Assembly (NCBI RefSeq): GCF_900107995.1
Contig: NZ_FNUM01000002.1
Coordinates: forward strand, 1-64,000
DNA length: 64,000 nt
Origin: Alcanivorax sp. DSM 26293
GTDB taxonomy: Bacteria; Pseudomonadota; Gammaproteobacteria; Pseudomonadales; Alcanivoracaceae
Direction of reading: 5' to 3'
In this document: positions 1 to 8,800 of the stretch, one piece after another
Position numbering within the stretch: position 1 is the stretch's first letter
Layout: the number at the start of each line of letters is the position of its first letter
Notes under the pieces: model-generated
The model's database searches: none
What the model was told of the DNA's origin: nothing
Seen by the model: only the letters and a program-made list of their open reading frames with translations
Made by a program: the position numbers and the translations under genes

Positions 1-334
<334 letters not shown>

Positions 335-427
335 GAGGTTCCCTAAAAAAGATCGTTTATCGATACTTACAAAGTACGCATCAAGAAAGCGTACAGCATG
401 AGAGTTCCAGGCCGAAGTCGCTGCTGT

Positions 428-487
428 CACATAACCAATTGCTCTTGCGGATTCGGTTCCCTCGCGCGCAAAGCAAGGCGTTATGTG
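428..487 (+). other. Integron attC recombination site
   Basis: This 60-bp imperfect palindrome has the architecture of an attC site. The R'' box ACATAAC (429-435) pairs perfectly with the R' box GTTATGT (480-486). Next come non-complementary spacers (CAA at 436-438 against GGC at 477-479). The L boxes TTGCTCTTGCG (439-449) and CGCAAAGCAA (467-476) pair except for one extra base, C444. The terminal loop spans 450-466. An unpaired central spacer and an extrahelical base are the features integron integrases recognise in folded attC. Cleavage would fall between G480 and T481. The site belonged to a cassette whose gene lay to the left, now replaced by IS DNA. Confidence 0.8.
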
Positions 488-504
488 TTTTAGAGGTTGC
501 GCTA

Positions 505-1023
505 ATGGATGCGCCAATTCCTGAAATAGACAATTGTTGCGAAAAGGAGATCTTTGCTTTTTTTGGTCTTGCCGTATATTCGGCTCAGGTCATGGAGCAT
601 GGGGCGTTGAATCTTGCGGCTGTTTTGAGGTTGCCTCAAGTCAGCCTGGTTTCCGAAGAGTTATTTGACGAGTTGTTCGAGTCTCTAAGTCGGCGCACCT
701 TCGGTCAGCTTTTGAAGGCTGCTAAAGATGTCATTTCCCTATCTCCTGATCAGGAAATAATTCTCAACGATGCTCTTGATTTAAGAAATATGCTAATTCA
801 TCGCTACTTCAGCGAGCGATATGAGGACTTAGTTTCAGTTTACGGAAAGAATGAAATGCAAAGGGAGCTGCAAGGGATTATCGCGAAATTTGTAGAAGCA
901 GATAATCTGATTGAAGAGATATGCCTTCCAATTTGGAAACGTTTTGGGGTTACTGAAGAAATGGTGAGGATTGAAGTGGACAGAATTCACCAAAAAGCGG
1001 CTATGCGTGACGCAAACTCATAA
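505..1023 (+). CDS. Integron-cassette protein with HEPN-like RX4H motif, function unknown
   Basis: This 172-residue soluble protein is not assigned to a named family. The start at ATG 505 is preferred because GAGGT lies 7 bases upstream; earlier codons fall inside the attC site. The predicted fold is mostly helical. The segment LRNMLIHRYF contains R94-N-x3-H99, which matches the RX4-6H active-site motif of HEPN ribonucleases, though several non-nuclease helical families have a similar stretch. Base composition is clearly more AT-rich than the flanking chromosome, as usual for captured cassettes. The gene starts 18 bases after an attC site, and its TAA stop overlaps a TCATAAC heptamer like another R'' box, the normal position of a cassette's own attC. 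No antitoxin partner is visible. Confidence 0.75.
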   Translation: MDAPIPEIDNCCEKEIFAFFGLAVYSAQVMEHGALNLAAVLRLPQVSLVSEELFDELFESLSRRTFGQLLKAAKDVISLSPDQEIILNDALDLRNMLIHRYFSERYEDLVSVYGKNEMQRELQGIIAKFVEADNLIEEICLPIWKRFGVTEEMVRIEVDRIHQKAAMRDANS

Positions 1024-1317
1024 CAAGCAGCGGTGGGTGGTTCAAATTTCGCTCGTTCCTCGCTCTAATTATCCGGTTGTTTGGAGGCAGGTGTTCCCCC
1101 GTGGATTTCACCGAACCCGGAGAGCGTTGATGGCTAAGCTGTTCGCGCCTCAAGCGGCGTATTCGCTTGGCTCACCCTCCGGGCACGCACTACGTGCGTT
1201 ACTGCGCTACGCTACGTTCCTACAGTAGGCTTCCGGGCCAGCGCAGAAATGGTGATCTCGTCGTTCCCTGGTAGGCCGAATGTAATCAAAATGTTCCTGA
1301 AACCTTTAGGAGAAACA
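1024..1317. other. Gene-free stretch after the cassette gene
   Basis: I see no supportable gene here. The left end (1018-1032, TCATAACAAGCAGCG) looks like the first half of an attC site, but I could not find the complementary second half within the next 150 bases. The right half carries short direct and inverted motifs (about 1185-1230, repeated CTACG/TACGT). The cassette array therefore appears to end in a broken or highly diverged site where it joins the chromosome. Confidence 0.5.
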
Positions 1318-1716
1318 ATGAGCGGCAACCTAATCAGAAACGGTTTTATCGCCGCCGCCTTGATGAACATCGGCGGCGTCCTCCTTTTCTCCCGTGCCTT
1401 CACTAATGACGTCATCAACCAGGCCGATCCGGTGGTCATGTCCAACTTCGGGCTGCTGATGATTGTGGTGTGGGGGCTGGCCTATCTGGGGGCGGCGTTT
1501 ATCCAGGGCAATCTCCGCTGGCTTGCGGCAGCCTTTGCCATCGAGAAGTTGGTGTACGTGCTGGTGTGGGGGCTGTGGATGTCGAACCATAGCCTTGGCG
1601 CGGTGTATGAGCAGGATCTGTTTGCCGGGGTGTTCTACAGTATCTACGGGCTCAACGATCTGGTCTTTATGTTGTTCTTTGGCTGCGTGTTTCTGTCGCA
1701 ACGGTCCAAGGGCTGA
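1318..1716 (+). CDS. Small four-helix integral membrane protein, unknown function
   Basis: This 132-residue protein has four hydrophobic segments (roughly residues 7-27, 40-62, 68-92 and 100-127), so it should sit in the inner membrane. Start ATG 1318 is chosen because TTAGGAGAA lies just upstream. A longer in-frame start at 1249 has no ribosome-binding site. No catalytic motif or named family is recognised. The next gene, a methyltransferase, begins 6 bases after the stop, so the two are probably co-transcribed. Confidence 0.8.
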   Translation: MSGNLIRNGFIAAALMNIGGVLLFSRAFTNDVINQADPVVMSNFGLLMIVVWGLAYLGAAFIQGNLRWLAAAFAIEKLVYVLVWGLWMSNHSLGAVYEQDLFAGVFYSIYGLNDLVFMLFFGCVFLSQRSKG

Positions 1717-1722
1717 TAGCTT

Positions 1723-2325
1723 ATGAATCCCACGGAAACCGGCAAGAAATACGACACCATTACTCATCTTTGGGAAAGCGAGAAGTTCAATCGGCAGAAT
1801 GGCGTTGAGGCCCACAAGCGGGCGCTGCAGTTTGTCCGCCGCAAGGGCCGGGCGCTGGATGTAGGGTGTGGGTGTACGGGTCGGTTTATCGATTTGCTAC
1901 AGGAGCAAGGGTTTACGCCGGAAGGCGTGGATATCTCGGCAAAGATGCTGAGCCTGGCCCGCGATCGCCACAGGGATGTGGCCTTCCATCATCAGGATAT
2001 TTGCCAGTGGGAAAGCCCTGCTGATTACACTTTTATCACGGCGTGGGACAGCATCTGGCATGTGCCTCTCTCGGAACAGGAGAATGTTATCACCCGGCTG
2101 GTGAACAGCCTGGAAGAGGGCGGGGTGTTGATCTTCTCGTTTGGCGGTACCGATGAACCGGGAGATCACCGGGATGATTTCATGGGGCCGGAAATGTATT
2201 ACTCCTCGCTGGGGGTAAACGGGTTTGTGAGTCTGCTATCCGGCCTGGGCTGTCGTATCAGGCATCTGGAGTTCGATCAGTTTCCGGAGTTGCATGCTTA
2301 TCTGGTGGTGCAAAAGAAGTCCTAG
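1723..2325 (+). CDS. Class I SAM-dependent methyltransferase
   Basis: This 200-residue protein has a Rossmann methyltransferase fold. Motif I is ALDVGCGCTGRF (about residues 45-56), an acidic residue ends strand 2 in GVDIS (about 73), and the later motif FITAWDSIWHVP (about 104-115) follows the order seen in ubiE/tellurite-resistance-type methyltransferases. Motif I has an extra Cys-Thr in place of the usual glycines. It should bind S-adenosylmethionine and methylate a small molecule; the substrate cannot be inferred. It lies 6 bases downstream of the small membrane protein gene. Confidence 0.85.
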   Translation: MNPTETGKKYDTITHLWESEKFNRQNGVEAHKRALQFVRRKGRALDVGCGCTGRFIDLLQEQGFTPEGVDISAKMLSLARDRHRDVAFHHQDICQWESPADYTFITAWDSIWHVPLSEQENVITRLVNSLEEGGVLIFSFGGTDEPGDHRDDFMGPEMYYSSLGVNGFVSLLSGLGCRIRHLEFDQFPELHAYLVVQKKS

Positions 2326-2465
2326 TCAGAAGGGGGGACCCGTTCAAACAGCGGTTTCTGTCTGGGCATTGGACCGGTAGGAGAGTCTGCGAAAAGTAAA
2401 CATCCATTCCTTCCCTGTATCTTCTGTCCCGCCCAATTTGACCCATATCAACAAACCATAACATT

Positions 2466-2485
2466 GCTCAATGTAACTATTGAGC
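2466..2485. promoter_or_regulatory. Candidate operator upstream of the hydrolase/monooxygenase pair
   Basis: A perfect inverted repeat, GCTCAAT (2466-2472) and ATTGAGC (2479-2485) with a 6-base spacer, lies 57 bases before the ATG of the hydrolase gene. Symmetry, length and position suit a dimeric repressor such as a TetR-family protein. No such regulator is encoded nearby, so the binding protein is unknown. Confidence 0.45.
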
Positions 2486-2542
2486 CTGTCATCGTGCTGG
2501 CCCTAGCATCCGATCAATCCGATCTGTTCAAGGGGCATGACA

Positions 2543-3394
2543 ATGACAATTCAGGTTGATCCGGTGCGCCGGAATCTCAAATTCGGGCTGCCCGCCGGCA
2601 AGGCATTGAGCTGGAATCCGGGCGGGCTGCATATCTCCCAGTTCTATAACACCCTGTCGATTTTCTTTCCGGCGGGGGAGCGCTTCTTTATCCAGAGCGT
2701 GCGCAACTATCGCCAGGAAATCACCGATGCGCATCTGAAGGAACAGGTTTCCGCCTTTATCGGCCAGGAAGGTTTCCACACCCGTGAGCACGAGGAATAC
2801 AACGAAGCACTGGTGGCGGCGGGTATGCCCATTGAGGCCATGGATGCGGTGGTGGTGCGGTTGCTGGAATTGGTGAAGAAGGCGCCCCGTTCCGTTCAGC
2901 TGGCGGCCACGGTGGCACTGGAGCACCTGACCGCGGTGCTTGGCGACATGCTGCTGCGCAATACCGAATTGATGGAAGGGGTGGACCCGCATTACTCGGC
3001 GATCTGGCGCTGGCATGCCATTGAGGAAACCGAGCACAAGGCGGTGTGTTTCGATGCGTTCGAGCAGGTGGTGGGCAAGGGCATCCAGGCCTATGGCCTG
3101 CGTGTGGGGGCCTTTCTGTTGGCCAATGCGTTGTTCTGGAGCCTGTTCGTGCCGTTCTACACGCTGATGGTGGCGAAGGGCGGTGGCCTGTTGAACCTGA
3201 AGGGGTGGTGGAAGGTGGCCAACCTGGCGGTGGGGCGTCCGGGAGTACTGCGCCGGGCGCTGCCGGACTGGATGGATTTCTTCCGCCCCGGCTTTCATCC
3301 CTGGATGCATGACAACCGGGAATTCCTGGACCAGGCCGAGGCACTGATGGACGAAGTGGCGGCCTTTGATGTGAACCGGCTGCAAGCCGCCTGA
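2543..3394 (+). CDS. Predicted metal-dependent hydrolase, ferritin-like (PF10118 type)
   Basis: This 283-residue protein resembles the 'predicted metal-dependent hydrolase' family with a helical, ferritin-like core. Likely metal ligands lie in QEGFHTREHEEYN (about residues 73-85), LEHLTA (about 128-133) and WHAIEETEHKAVCFD (about 156-170). A hydrophobic segment near residues 190-213 suggests membrane contact. ATG 2543 is preferred over ATG 2537 because AAGGGG sits 7 bases before it but only 1 base before the other. It is followed after 13 bases by an FAD monooxygenase gene; the pair may act together on long-chain lipids or alkanes, which is inference. The biochemical reaction of this family is not established. 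Confidence 0.85.
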   Translation: MTIQVDPVRRNLKFGLPAGKALSWNPGGLHISQFYNTLSIFFPAGERFFIQSVRNYRQEITDAHLKEQVSAFIGQEGFHTREHEEYNEALVAAGMPIEAMDAVVVRLLELVKKAPRSVQLAATVALEHLTAVLGDMLLRNTELMEGVDPHYSAIWRWHAIEETEHKAVCFDAFEQVVGKGIQAYGLRVGAFLLANALFWSLFVPFYTLMVAKGGGLLNLKGWWKVANLAVGRPGVLRRALPDWMDFFRPGFHPWMHDNREFLDQAEALMDEVAAFDVNRLQAA

Positions 3395-3407
3395 GGAGGG
3401 CAGGGAT

Positions 3408-4922
3408 ATGACCAGTAAAGCGAAGATTTCCGCAAAGACGATTTCCGTGGATGTGGCCATCGTGGGCGCCGGTTTCGGCGGGCTGTGCATGGCGATCAAG
3501 CTGCGTGAGGCGGGCAACGAGGATTTTGTGATCCTGGAAAAGGCGGCAGAAGTGGGCGGGGCCTGGTACTTCAATGGCTATCCTGGGGCGGCCTGCGATG
3601 TGCAGTCGCACCTGTATTCCTTCTCGTTCGCCGGCAAGGCGGACTGGAGCAAGCGCTATGCGCCCCGGGACGAAATCGAGAACTACATTCTCGACACCGT
3701 GGAGCAGTATCAGCTGCGGCCCTTTATCCAGTTCAACCAGGAAGTGAACGAAGCCCATTTTGATGAAACCACCGGCCGCTGGACCGTGCGCACCGCGGCG
3801 GGCATGACCATTGATTGCCGCCACTTTGTGCTGGCCTCCGGCCCGTTGCATGTGCCGAACGTGCCCAACATCAAGGGCCTCAAGCGCTTCAAGGGCAAGG
3901 TGATGCATTCCGCCGAGTGGGATCATGGCTATGATCTGGTGGGCAAGAAGGTGGTGTCCATCGGCACCGGTGGCAGCGCCATTCAGTACTGCCCGGAAAT
4001 CGCCCCCAAGGTGAAGAAACTGTCCGTGTTCCAGCGCAGCGCGGCCTGGGTGATTCCCCGGGATGAGCGCGGTTACTGGGGGATTCAACAGCGGCTGTTC
4101 AAGCGTTTCCCGGCGCTGCGTAAACTGCATCGGGCGCGGCTGTACTGGAGCAATGAATCCCGGGTGGCGCCGGCTTCCAGCCCGAAGGCGGCGCAACTGC
4201 TGGGTGCCCTGTGCAAGCAGTTCATTCGTTTGCAGGTGAAGGACAAGGCGCTGGTGAAGGCGCTGACCCCGGATTACACCTTCGGCTGCAAACGGGTGCT
4301 GATTTCCAACAAGTGGTATCCCATGTTCAACCGCGACAATGTGGAGCTGGTCACTGCGGGTATCCGCGAGGTGAAAGCCCACAGCGTGGTCACTGAAGAC
4401 GGGGTAGAGCATGAAGCGGATTGCATCATTCTTGGCACCGGCTTTGTGGTGGATCCGCGTATCTACATGAAAGATTTTCCGCTCACCGGGTTGCCGGGCC
4501 ATGATCTTCATAAGGACTGGGCCAAGTCTGCGGAAGCGCATTACGGCGTTACCGTCAGCGGCTACCCGAACCTGTTTATGCTGGTGGGGCCTAATACTGG
4601 CCTTGGTCATAACTCCATCGTGTTCATGATCGAGTGTCAGGTGAAATATATCCTGCAATGCATGGCGCTGCTGCGTGAGGAAGGCGCGGATTATCTGGAT
4701 GTGAAACCGAAAGCCCAGGAAGCCTTTAACGCCAACGTGCAGCGTCGCCTGCAGGGCACCACCTGGACCTCCGGTTGCACCAGCTGGTACCAACAGGACG
4801 ACGGCAAGAACTTCGCCCTGTGGCCGGGTTCCACCTGGCGCTACTGGCTGGAAACCCGCAACGTGCGCTCCACGGATTATGAGTTTGTGTGTGCCAATGC
4901 TGAGGCAACGGTGGAAGCCTGA
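3408..4922 (+). CDS. Type I Baeyer-Villiger-like flavin monooxygenase
   Basis: This 504-residue flavoprotein has an FAD-binding GAGFGG (residues 20-25), an NADPH-binding GTGGSA (about 186-191) and, between them, the fingerprint FKGKVMHSAEWD (residues 161-172). That fingerprint matches FxGxxxHxxxW(P/D) of type I Baeyer-Villiger monooxygenases. It should insert one oxygen atom from O2 into a ketone or long-chain substrate using NADPH. AlmA long-chain alkane hydroxylases belong to the same superfamily, so that role is possible but not shown. GGAGG precedes the ATG. Co-transcription with the upstream hydrolase is likely (13-base gap), and a rho-independent terminator follows at 4950. Confidence 0.88.
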   Translation: MTSKAKISAKTISVDVAIVGAGFGGLCMAIKLREAGNEDFVILEKAAEVGGAWYFNGYPGAACDVQSHLYSFSFAGKADWSKRYAPRDEIENYILDTVEQYQLRPFIQFNQEVNEAHFDETTGRWTVRTAAGMTIDCRHFVLASGPLHVPNVPNIKGLKRFKGKVMHSAEWDHGYDLVGKKVVSIGTGGSAIQYCPEIAPKVKKLSVFQRSAAWVIPRDERGYWGIQQRLFKRFPALRKLHRARLYWSNESRVAPASSPKAAQLLGALCKQFIRLQVKDKALVKALTPDYTFGCKRVLISNKWYPMFNRDNVELVTAGIREVKAHSVVTEDGVEHEADCIILGTGFVVDPRIYMKDFPLTGLPGHDLHKDWAKSAEAHYGVTVSGYPNLFMLVGPNTGLGHNSIVFMIECQVKYILQCMALLREEGADYLDVKPKAQEAFNANVQRRLQGTTWTSGCTSWYQQDDGKNFALWPGSTWRYWLETRNVRSTDYEFVCANAEATVEA

Positions 4923-4949
4923 CGGGTTTTGAGTCTGCGTTAAGAGAGA

Positions 4950-4975
4950 GGGGCAGCCTGGGCTGCCCCTTTTTT
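4950..4975 (+). terminator. Rho-independent terminator after the monooxygenase
   Basis: A GC-rich stem GGGGCAGCC/GGCTGCCCC with a 2-base loop is followed by six T residues. It ends the hydrolase/monooxygenase unit. Confidence 0.85.
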
Positions 4976-5042
4976 GTGGCGGGTGGTTCTGGCATTGCGG
5001 ATGGCTTGTGGTAAAAAAGGGGAGAAATAAGCCGGCCAGAGA

Positions 5043-5513
5043 ATGTTGATGAGAAAAATAGCCCCGATTATCGCTGCTGTGACAGTGCTGGCACTGTACG
5101 GGCTGGATAACCTGCGAGAGGACAGCACCGTCAGCCAGGCGCCGGCTCAGGCCCCCCGGACGGAATTGCCCGCCGCTGCCGGTGATAGCCTGATTCAGGC
5201 GGCCTATGAAAACCGGCAAAGCGATGTTCAGGTAGAAGGGGCCGGTCGGGTGGTCAAGGTGCTGCCGGACGACAACAAGGGTAGCCGCCACCAGAAATTC
5301 ATTCTGGAGCTGGCCTCCGGCCAGACCTTTCTGGTCGCGCACAACATTGATCTGGCGCCCCGCATTCCAGACTTGCGTGAGGGCGACCGCGTCAGCTTCT
5401 ACGGTGAGTACGAGTGGAATGAGCGGGGAGGGGTGGTCCACTGGACCCACCATGATCCACAAGGCCGCCATGTGGGTGGCTGGTTGAAACACCAGGGCAA
5501 ACGTTACCAGTAA
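5043..5513 (+). CDS. DUF3465 family exported protein
   Basis: This 156-residue protein has a short N-terminal hydrophobic segment (residues 5-20) that could be a signal peptide or anchor, followed by a region resembling DUF3465. Recognisable pieces are [44 protein letters not shown] and the C-terminal [13 protein letters not shown]. Small OB-like proteins of this type occur in many marine gammaproteobacteria; their role is unknown. Two ATGs (5043 and 5049) are possible, and neither has a strong ribosome-binding site. A short hairpin (GCCGGAT/ATCCGGC, 5518-5533) follows the stop. Confidence 0.8.
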   Translation: MLMRKIAPIIAAVTVLALYGLDNLREDSTVSQAPAQAPRTELPAAAGDSLIQAAYENRQSDVQVEGAGRVVKVLPDDNKGSRHQKFILELASGQTFLVAHNIDLAPRIPDLREGDRVSFYGEYEWNERGGVVHWTHHDPQGRHVGGWLKHQGKRYQ

Positions 5514-5853
5514 GTGAGCCGGATCCATCCGGCCCGCGCCACGACTGATACTGCTTTATCTCCCCTTGCCAGATCGCGGCTGCTTGCCGCAGACGGCGTC
5601 CTGCATTCCTGCGACCTAATCAGAAAGAGAACACTTTTGTGTCAGGGGCGAAATGCGCCGGCCCATGCGGGGCTGTTATCTGGAACGAAAGTGCTCCAAA
5701 TTTTGTTCCGGATTCGTGATGGACGTAGCAGATTAGGGCCGGGTTAGGTTCACAATGCGAGGGCAGAAATGACGAAGCAACCGCTTCGTTGTTCTGCAAC
5801 GGTGCCGGCAGACTCGCCGCACTGCACATATCAGCCATGACACGGAGGTCAAA
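5514..5853. other. Gene-free region upstream of the giant gene
   Basis: No supportable gene is visible. It holds a short hairpin directly after the preceding stop (5518-5533) and an inverted pair TCTGGAAC (5679-5686) / GTTCCGGA (5705-5712), which could be an operator. CGGAGGT (5842-5848) is the ribosome-binding site of the next gene. A promoter for the giant gene should lie here but I cannot pick one with confidence. Confidence 0.4.
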
Positions 5854-8800
5854 ATGGCAACGGACGATCGCTCTGGAAGCGACGACGCTTCCCCGTCTCT
5901 TTCTCTCACCAAAAAACATATTGATGCACTGACCCATCGTGTTCATCGCTTTGATGCCGGTATCAGCAAGCTTGAGGCCGAATCGAAAGCGATGAAAAAA
6001 CGCGGTGACGAGGCTGGTGCCGCCAGCCTTGATCGCAAAATCAAAGTGCTTCGCGACGAATTGATCGAGCTGCAGAATGAAGCTGCCAGCGCCCCGGAAA
6101 TCGCCAGCGCGCTAGGCCTGGAAAGTCGCCCACAGGCGGAACTGGCCGAGATTCCTGCCGTGGTCAAAGCGGCCAAGTTTGAAACCATGAACATCGAACT
6201 GAGTGAAGCAAAATACCAGAGCCTCACTCCCATCAGTAGCGAGTGGCCACGCCAGGGGCGGGTGGTGAAGGATGGTGTAGCCGAGCCCGTCCAGACCCTT
6301 GGCAAGGTGCGCATGCTGGTGAACAGCGAAGAGGGCCAGGCTGCGGAGAATCTGCCGTTTCGCCTGGAAGCGAAGGATGCCGACAGCGGCGAGGTATTGG
6401 TTCTGCGTAACGGCCATACCAACAAATTCGGCTATGCCTCGGTGAATCTGGGCAATTTTCCGCTCAGTCGTATCAGCGATATGCACATTGTCGTTGGCAA
6501 AGGCGGCAGCAATGAAGAGGGCGGTGATATTCAGCGCACCCCGGTGCTGAATGCGTCCATTGCCACCCACCGTGATCTGGGGGTTCCCCACCAGGTGGTG
6601 ATTCGTCCGGAGCTGCTGGACAAACTGAAGCCGCGCTTCCCGGGTCGGGATGGGCCGGAAATCCCCGGGACCATCGAAGATCCGGATGACATTGATATCA
6701 AGAATTCTCCTCGCTCTTTTGGTTTGAATGAAGAGCACGTGGACGGCAACTGCTGCCTGCGACCTCGCACGGAGTTCCCGGCGCGGGAATATCATTTCCG
6801 GCAGATTGTGCGGTTGAATGAACCGCTGCTGAACTTCCGTGAGAAAGGCATCTCTCGCCAGGATGTGCAGTCGCCGATTCCCTTTGGCGATGAGTCCCCG
6901 TCGGTTTATGGCCTGACCGGGGGAAACCTGCTTCTGGGTACGGTCAATATGTATCGTCAGGGCTGGTATCCCGTGGGCAGAGGGCTGGGCGAATTGCTGT
7001 ATTCCCTGGCATTGGCACCCTGTGAGCATGTGAATCTGGCATTTGTGGATTGGTCCAGAACACAGCGTGACACGCGGGTCGAGTCACGGGTCCAGCGCGA
7101 GCAGATGGAACATGAACTGAACCATGACCGTGCCATTGAAGAGGTGGTTGATTCGGTGCTCACCGAACGTCAGACCGGTGAATCCGGCAGTGGCGGTGGT
7201 GGTGCCAGCCTGGATCTGGGCTTTTTCAGCATTGGTGGGGGCGGCGGTAAGACCTCCAGTACCACCACCGGGCGACGGAGCCTGCAGGCGTCCACGGTCC
7301 AGGATATCTCCGATGAAGTCACCCAGCGGGCGTCGTCCATTCGCTCGCAACGTTCAACGGTGGTGACAACGTCCTCGCAGCGGGAATCCGAGCGTATTCA
7401 GACGCGCACGGTGCACAACCATAATCGCAATCACGCCATGACGGTGCAGTACTTTCAGGTACTGTCCCACTATTCGGTGAAAACCGAACTGGTGGAAGAG
7501 AAGCCGGTGGTGTTGGTGCCGTATGATATCGACGACGCCATTTTCGATGATATTCCCAGCTTCAATAAATTCAGACTGGCACCGAGCCGACCCATCACCC
7601 GGTTTCTTGATCGCCACTCCCGCCTGCTTCGTCGCATGGTTCCGCGCAGCTATAGCCGGGCGTTTGAATCGTTGTCACGACTGCTGCATTGCCGTGATGT
7701 GTACGATATCGAGACCCCCTATGCCACCTTTTCCCGGTGGAATATCCGCCTGGACAAGGCCTGGCGCCCCGGCCTGACGATCAGTATCGAAACCAATGAC
7801 GGGCAGAGCTTTCCGCTGACACCCCGGGGTGGCAGTGCGGACCAGGCCCCCGTGGAGTTTATTTCTGATCCTGTCAGAGCCGAAGATATCGAGGCCGTCC
7901 GCATCGGCTTTGATCCGGTTGAATCAGCACGGGTTACCGGCAACACCGGCATATTCGGTTTGCTGGGAGAGAGTCTCAATGATTTGCTCGAGCAGACCCT
8001 CAATCACAAACTGACCCGCATCGAGATCACGGCACGGACGGACCGTTCCCGGTTTGTGCCGGAGCGGCAGAGTTTCCGCCTGACGGTCGTGCAGCCGAAT
8101 GTGACGCTGAGTAATGACAATCCTCATGTCTCTCTGGACATCACACCGCCGACCATCAACTTTGATGGTTATCGTGGCCGTGAGCATCAAGACTACTGCA
8201 AGCTCAAGTCCCTGATTGCCTATATCCAGTCCCGCCCCATGCGTTTCCTGCGGGCCATCTGGTATATGGAGGACCCGGATCGTCGTGCCATGCGGTTTGA
8301 CCGCTTCCAGTTCCAGGGAAATTCCTTGCTGGATAGTATCGTCAACAAGCCGGTGGGAGTGCTCGGCAATTATGTGGCATTCGAATTACTCGAGGGCCAC
8401 AAACTGGTTCAGATTGATGCGCCCAACTACGTGGTTTCCAGTCGTATGGTCAGCCTGCCTACCCGGGGCGTCTTTGCGGAAGTGTTCCTGTCCTGTTGCA
8501 ACGCCACAGAGAAACGGGATGTGGAGCGCTTTATTGATCCAGACCAATCCTGCCAGAAGTCGGCACCGGAGATTACCGGTATTTCCCCGGGCTCACGGGC
8601 GCAGGGCAGCGACACCCGGCCTTCGGATTTCGCCACACCGATGATCAATTTGCAGAACGCGCCGGCGGTACCCAACCCGAATGGTATGACGGCAGGCCTG
8701 AATGTGATGGGCACGCCGGATATTTTCCGTGACCTTTCCCGGGGAGCGGAACTGCTTCAGTTTATCAATAACGCCACGAAAGAAGCGTTCACCAGCACCC

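Noticed and set aside
971-1228. Short rightward open frame after the cassette gene
   Set aside because: Overlaps the end of the cassette gene in another frame and covers repeat-like DNA; no ribosome-binding site.
2757-5528. Leftward 923-codon open frame opposite the hydrolase and monooxygenase genes
   Set aside because: It runs antisense over two clear genes and DUF3465, is Pro/His/Arg-rich and low in motif content; it reflects high-GC third positions.
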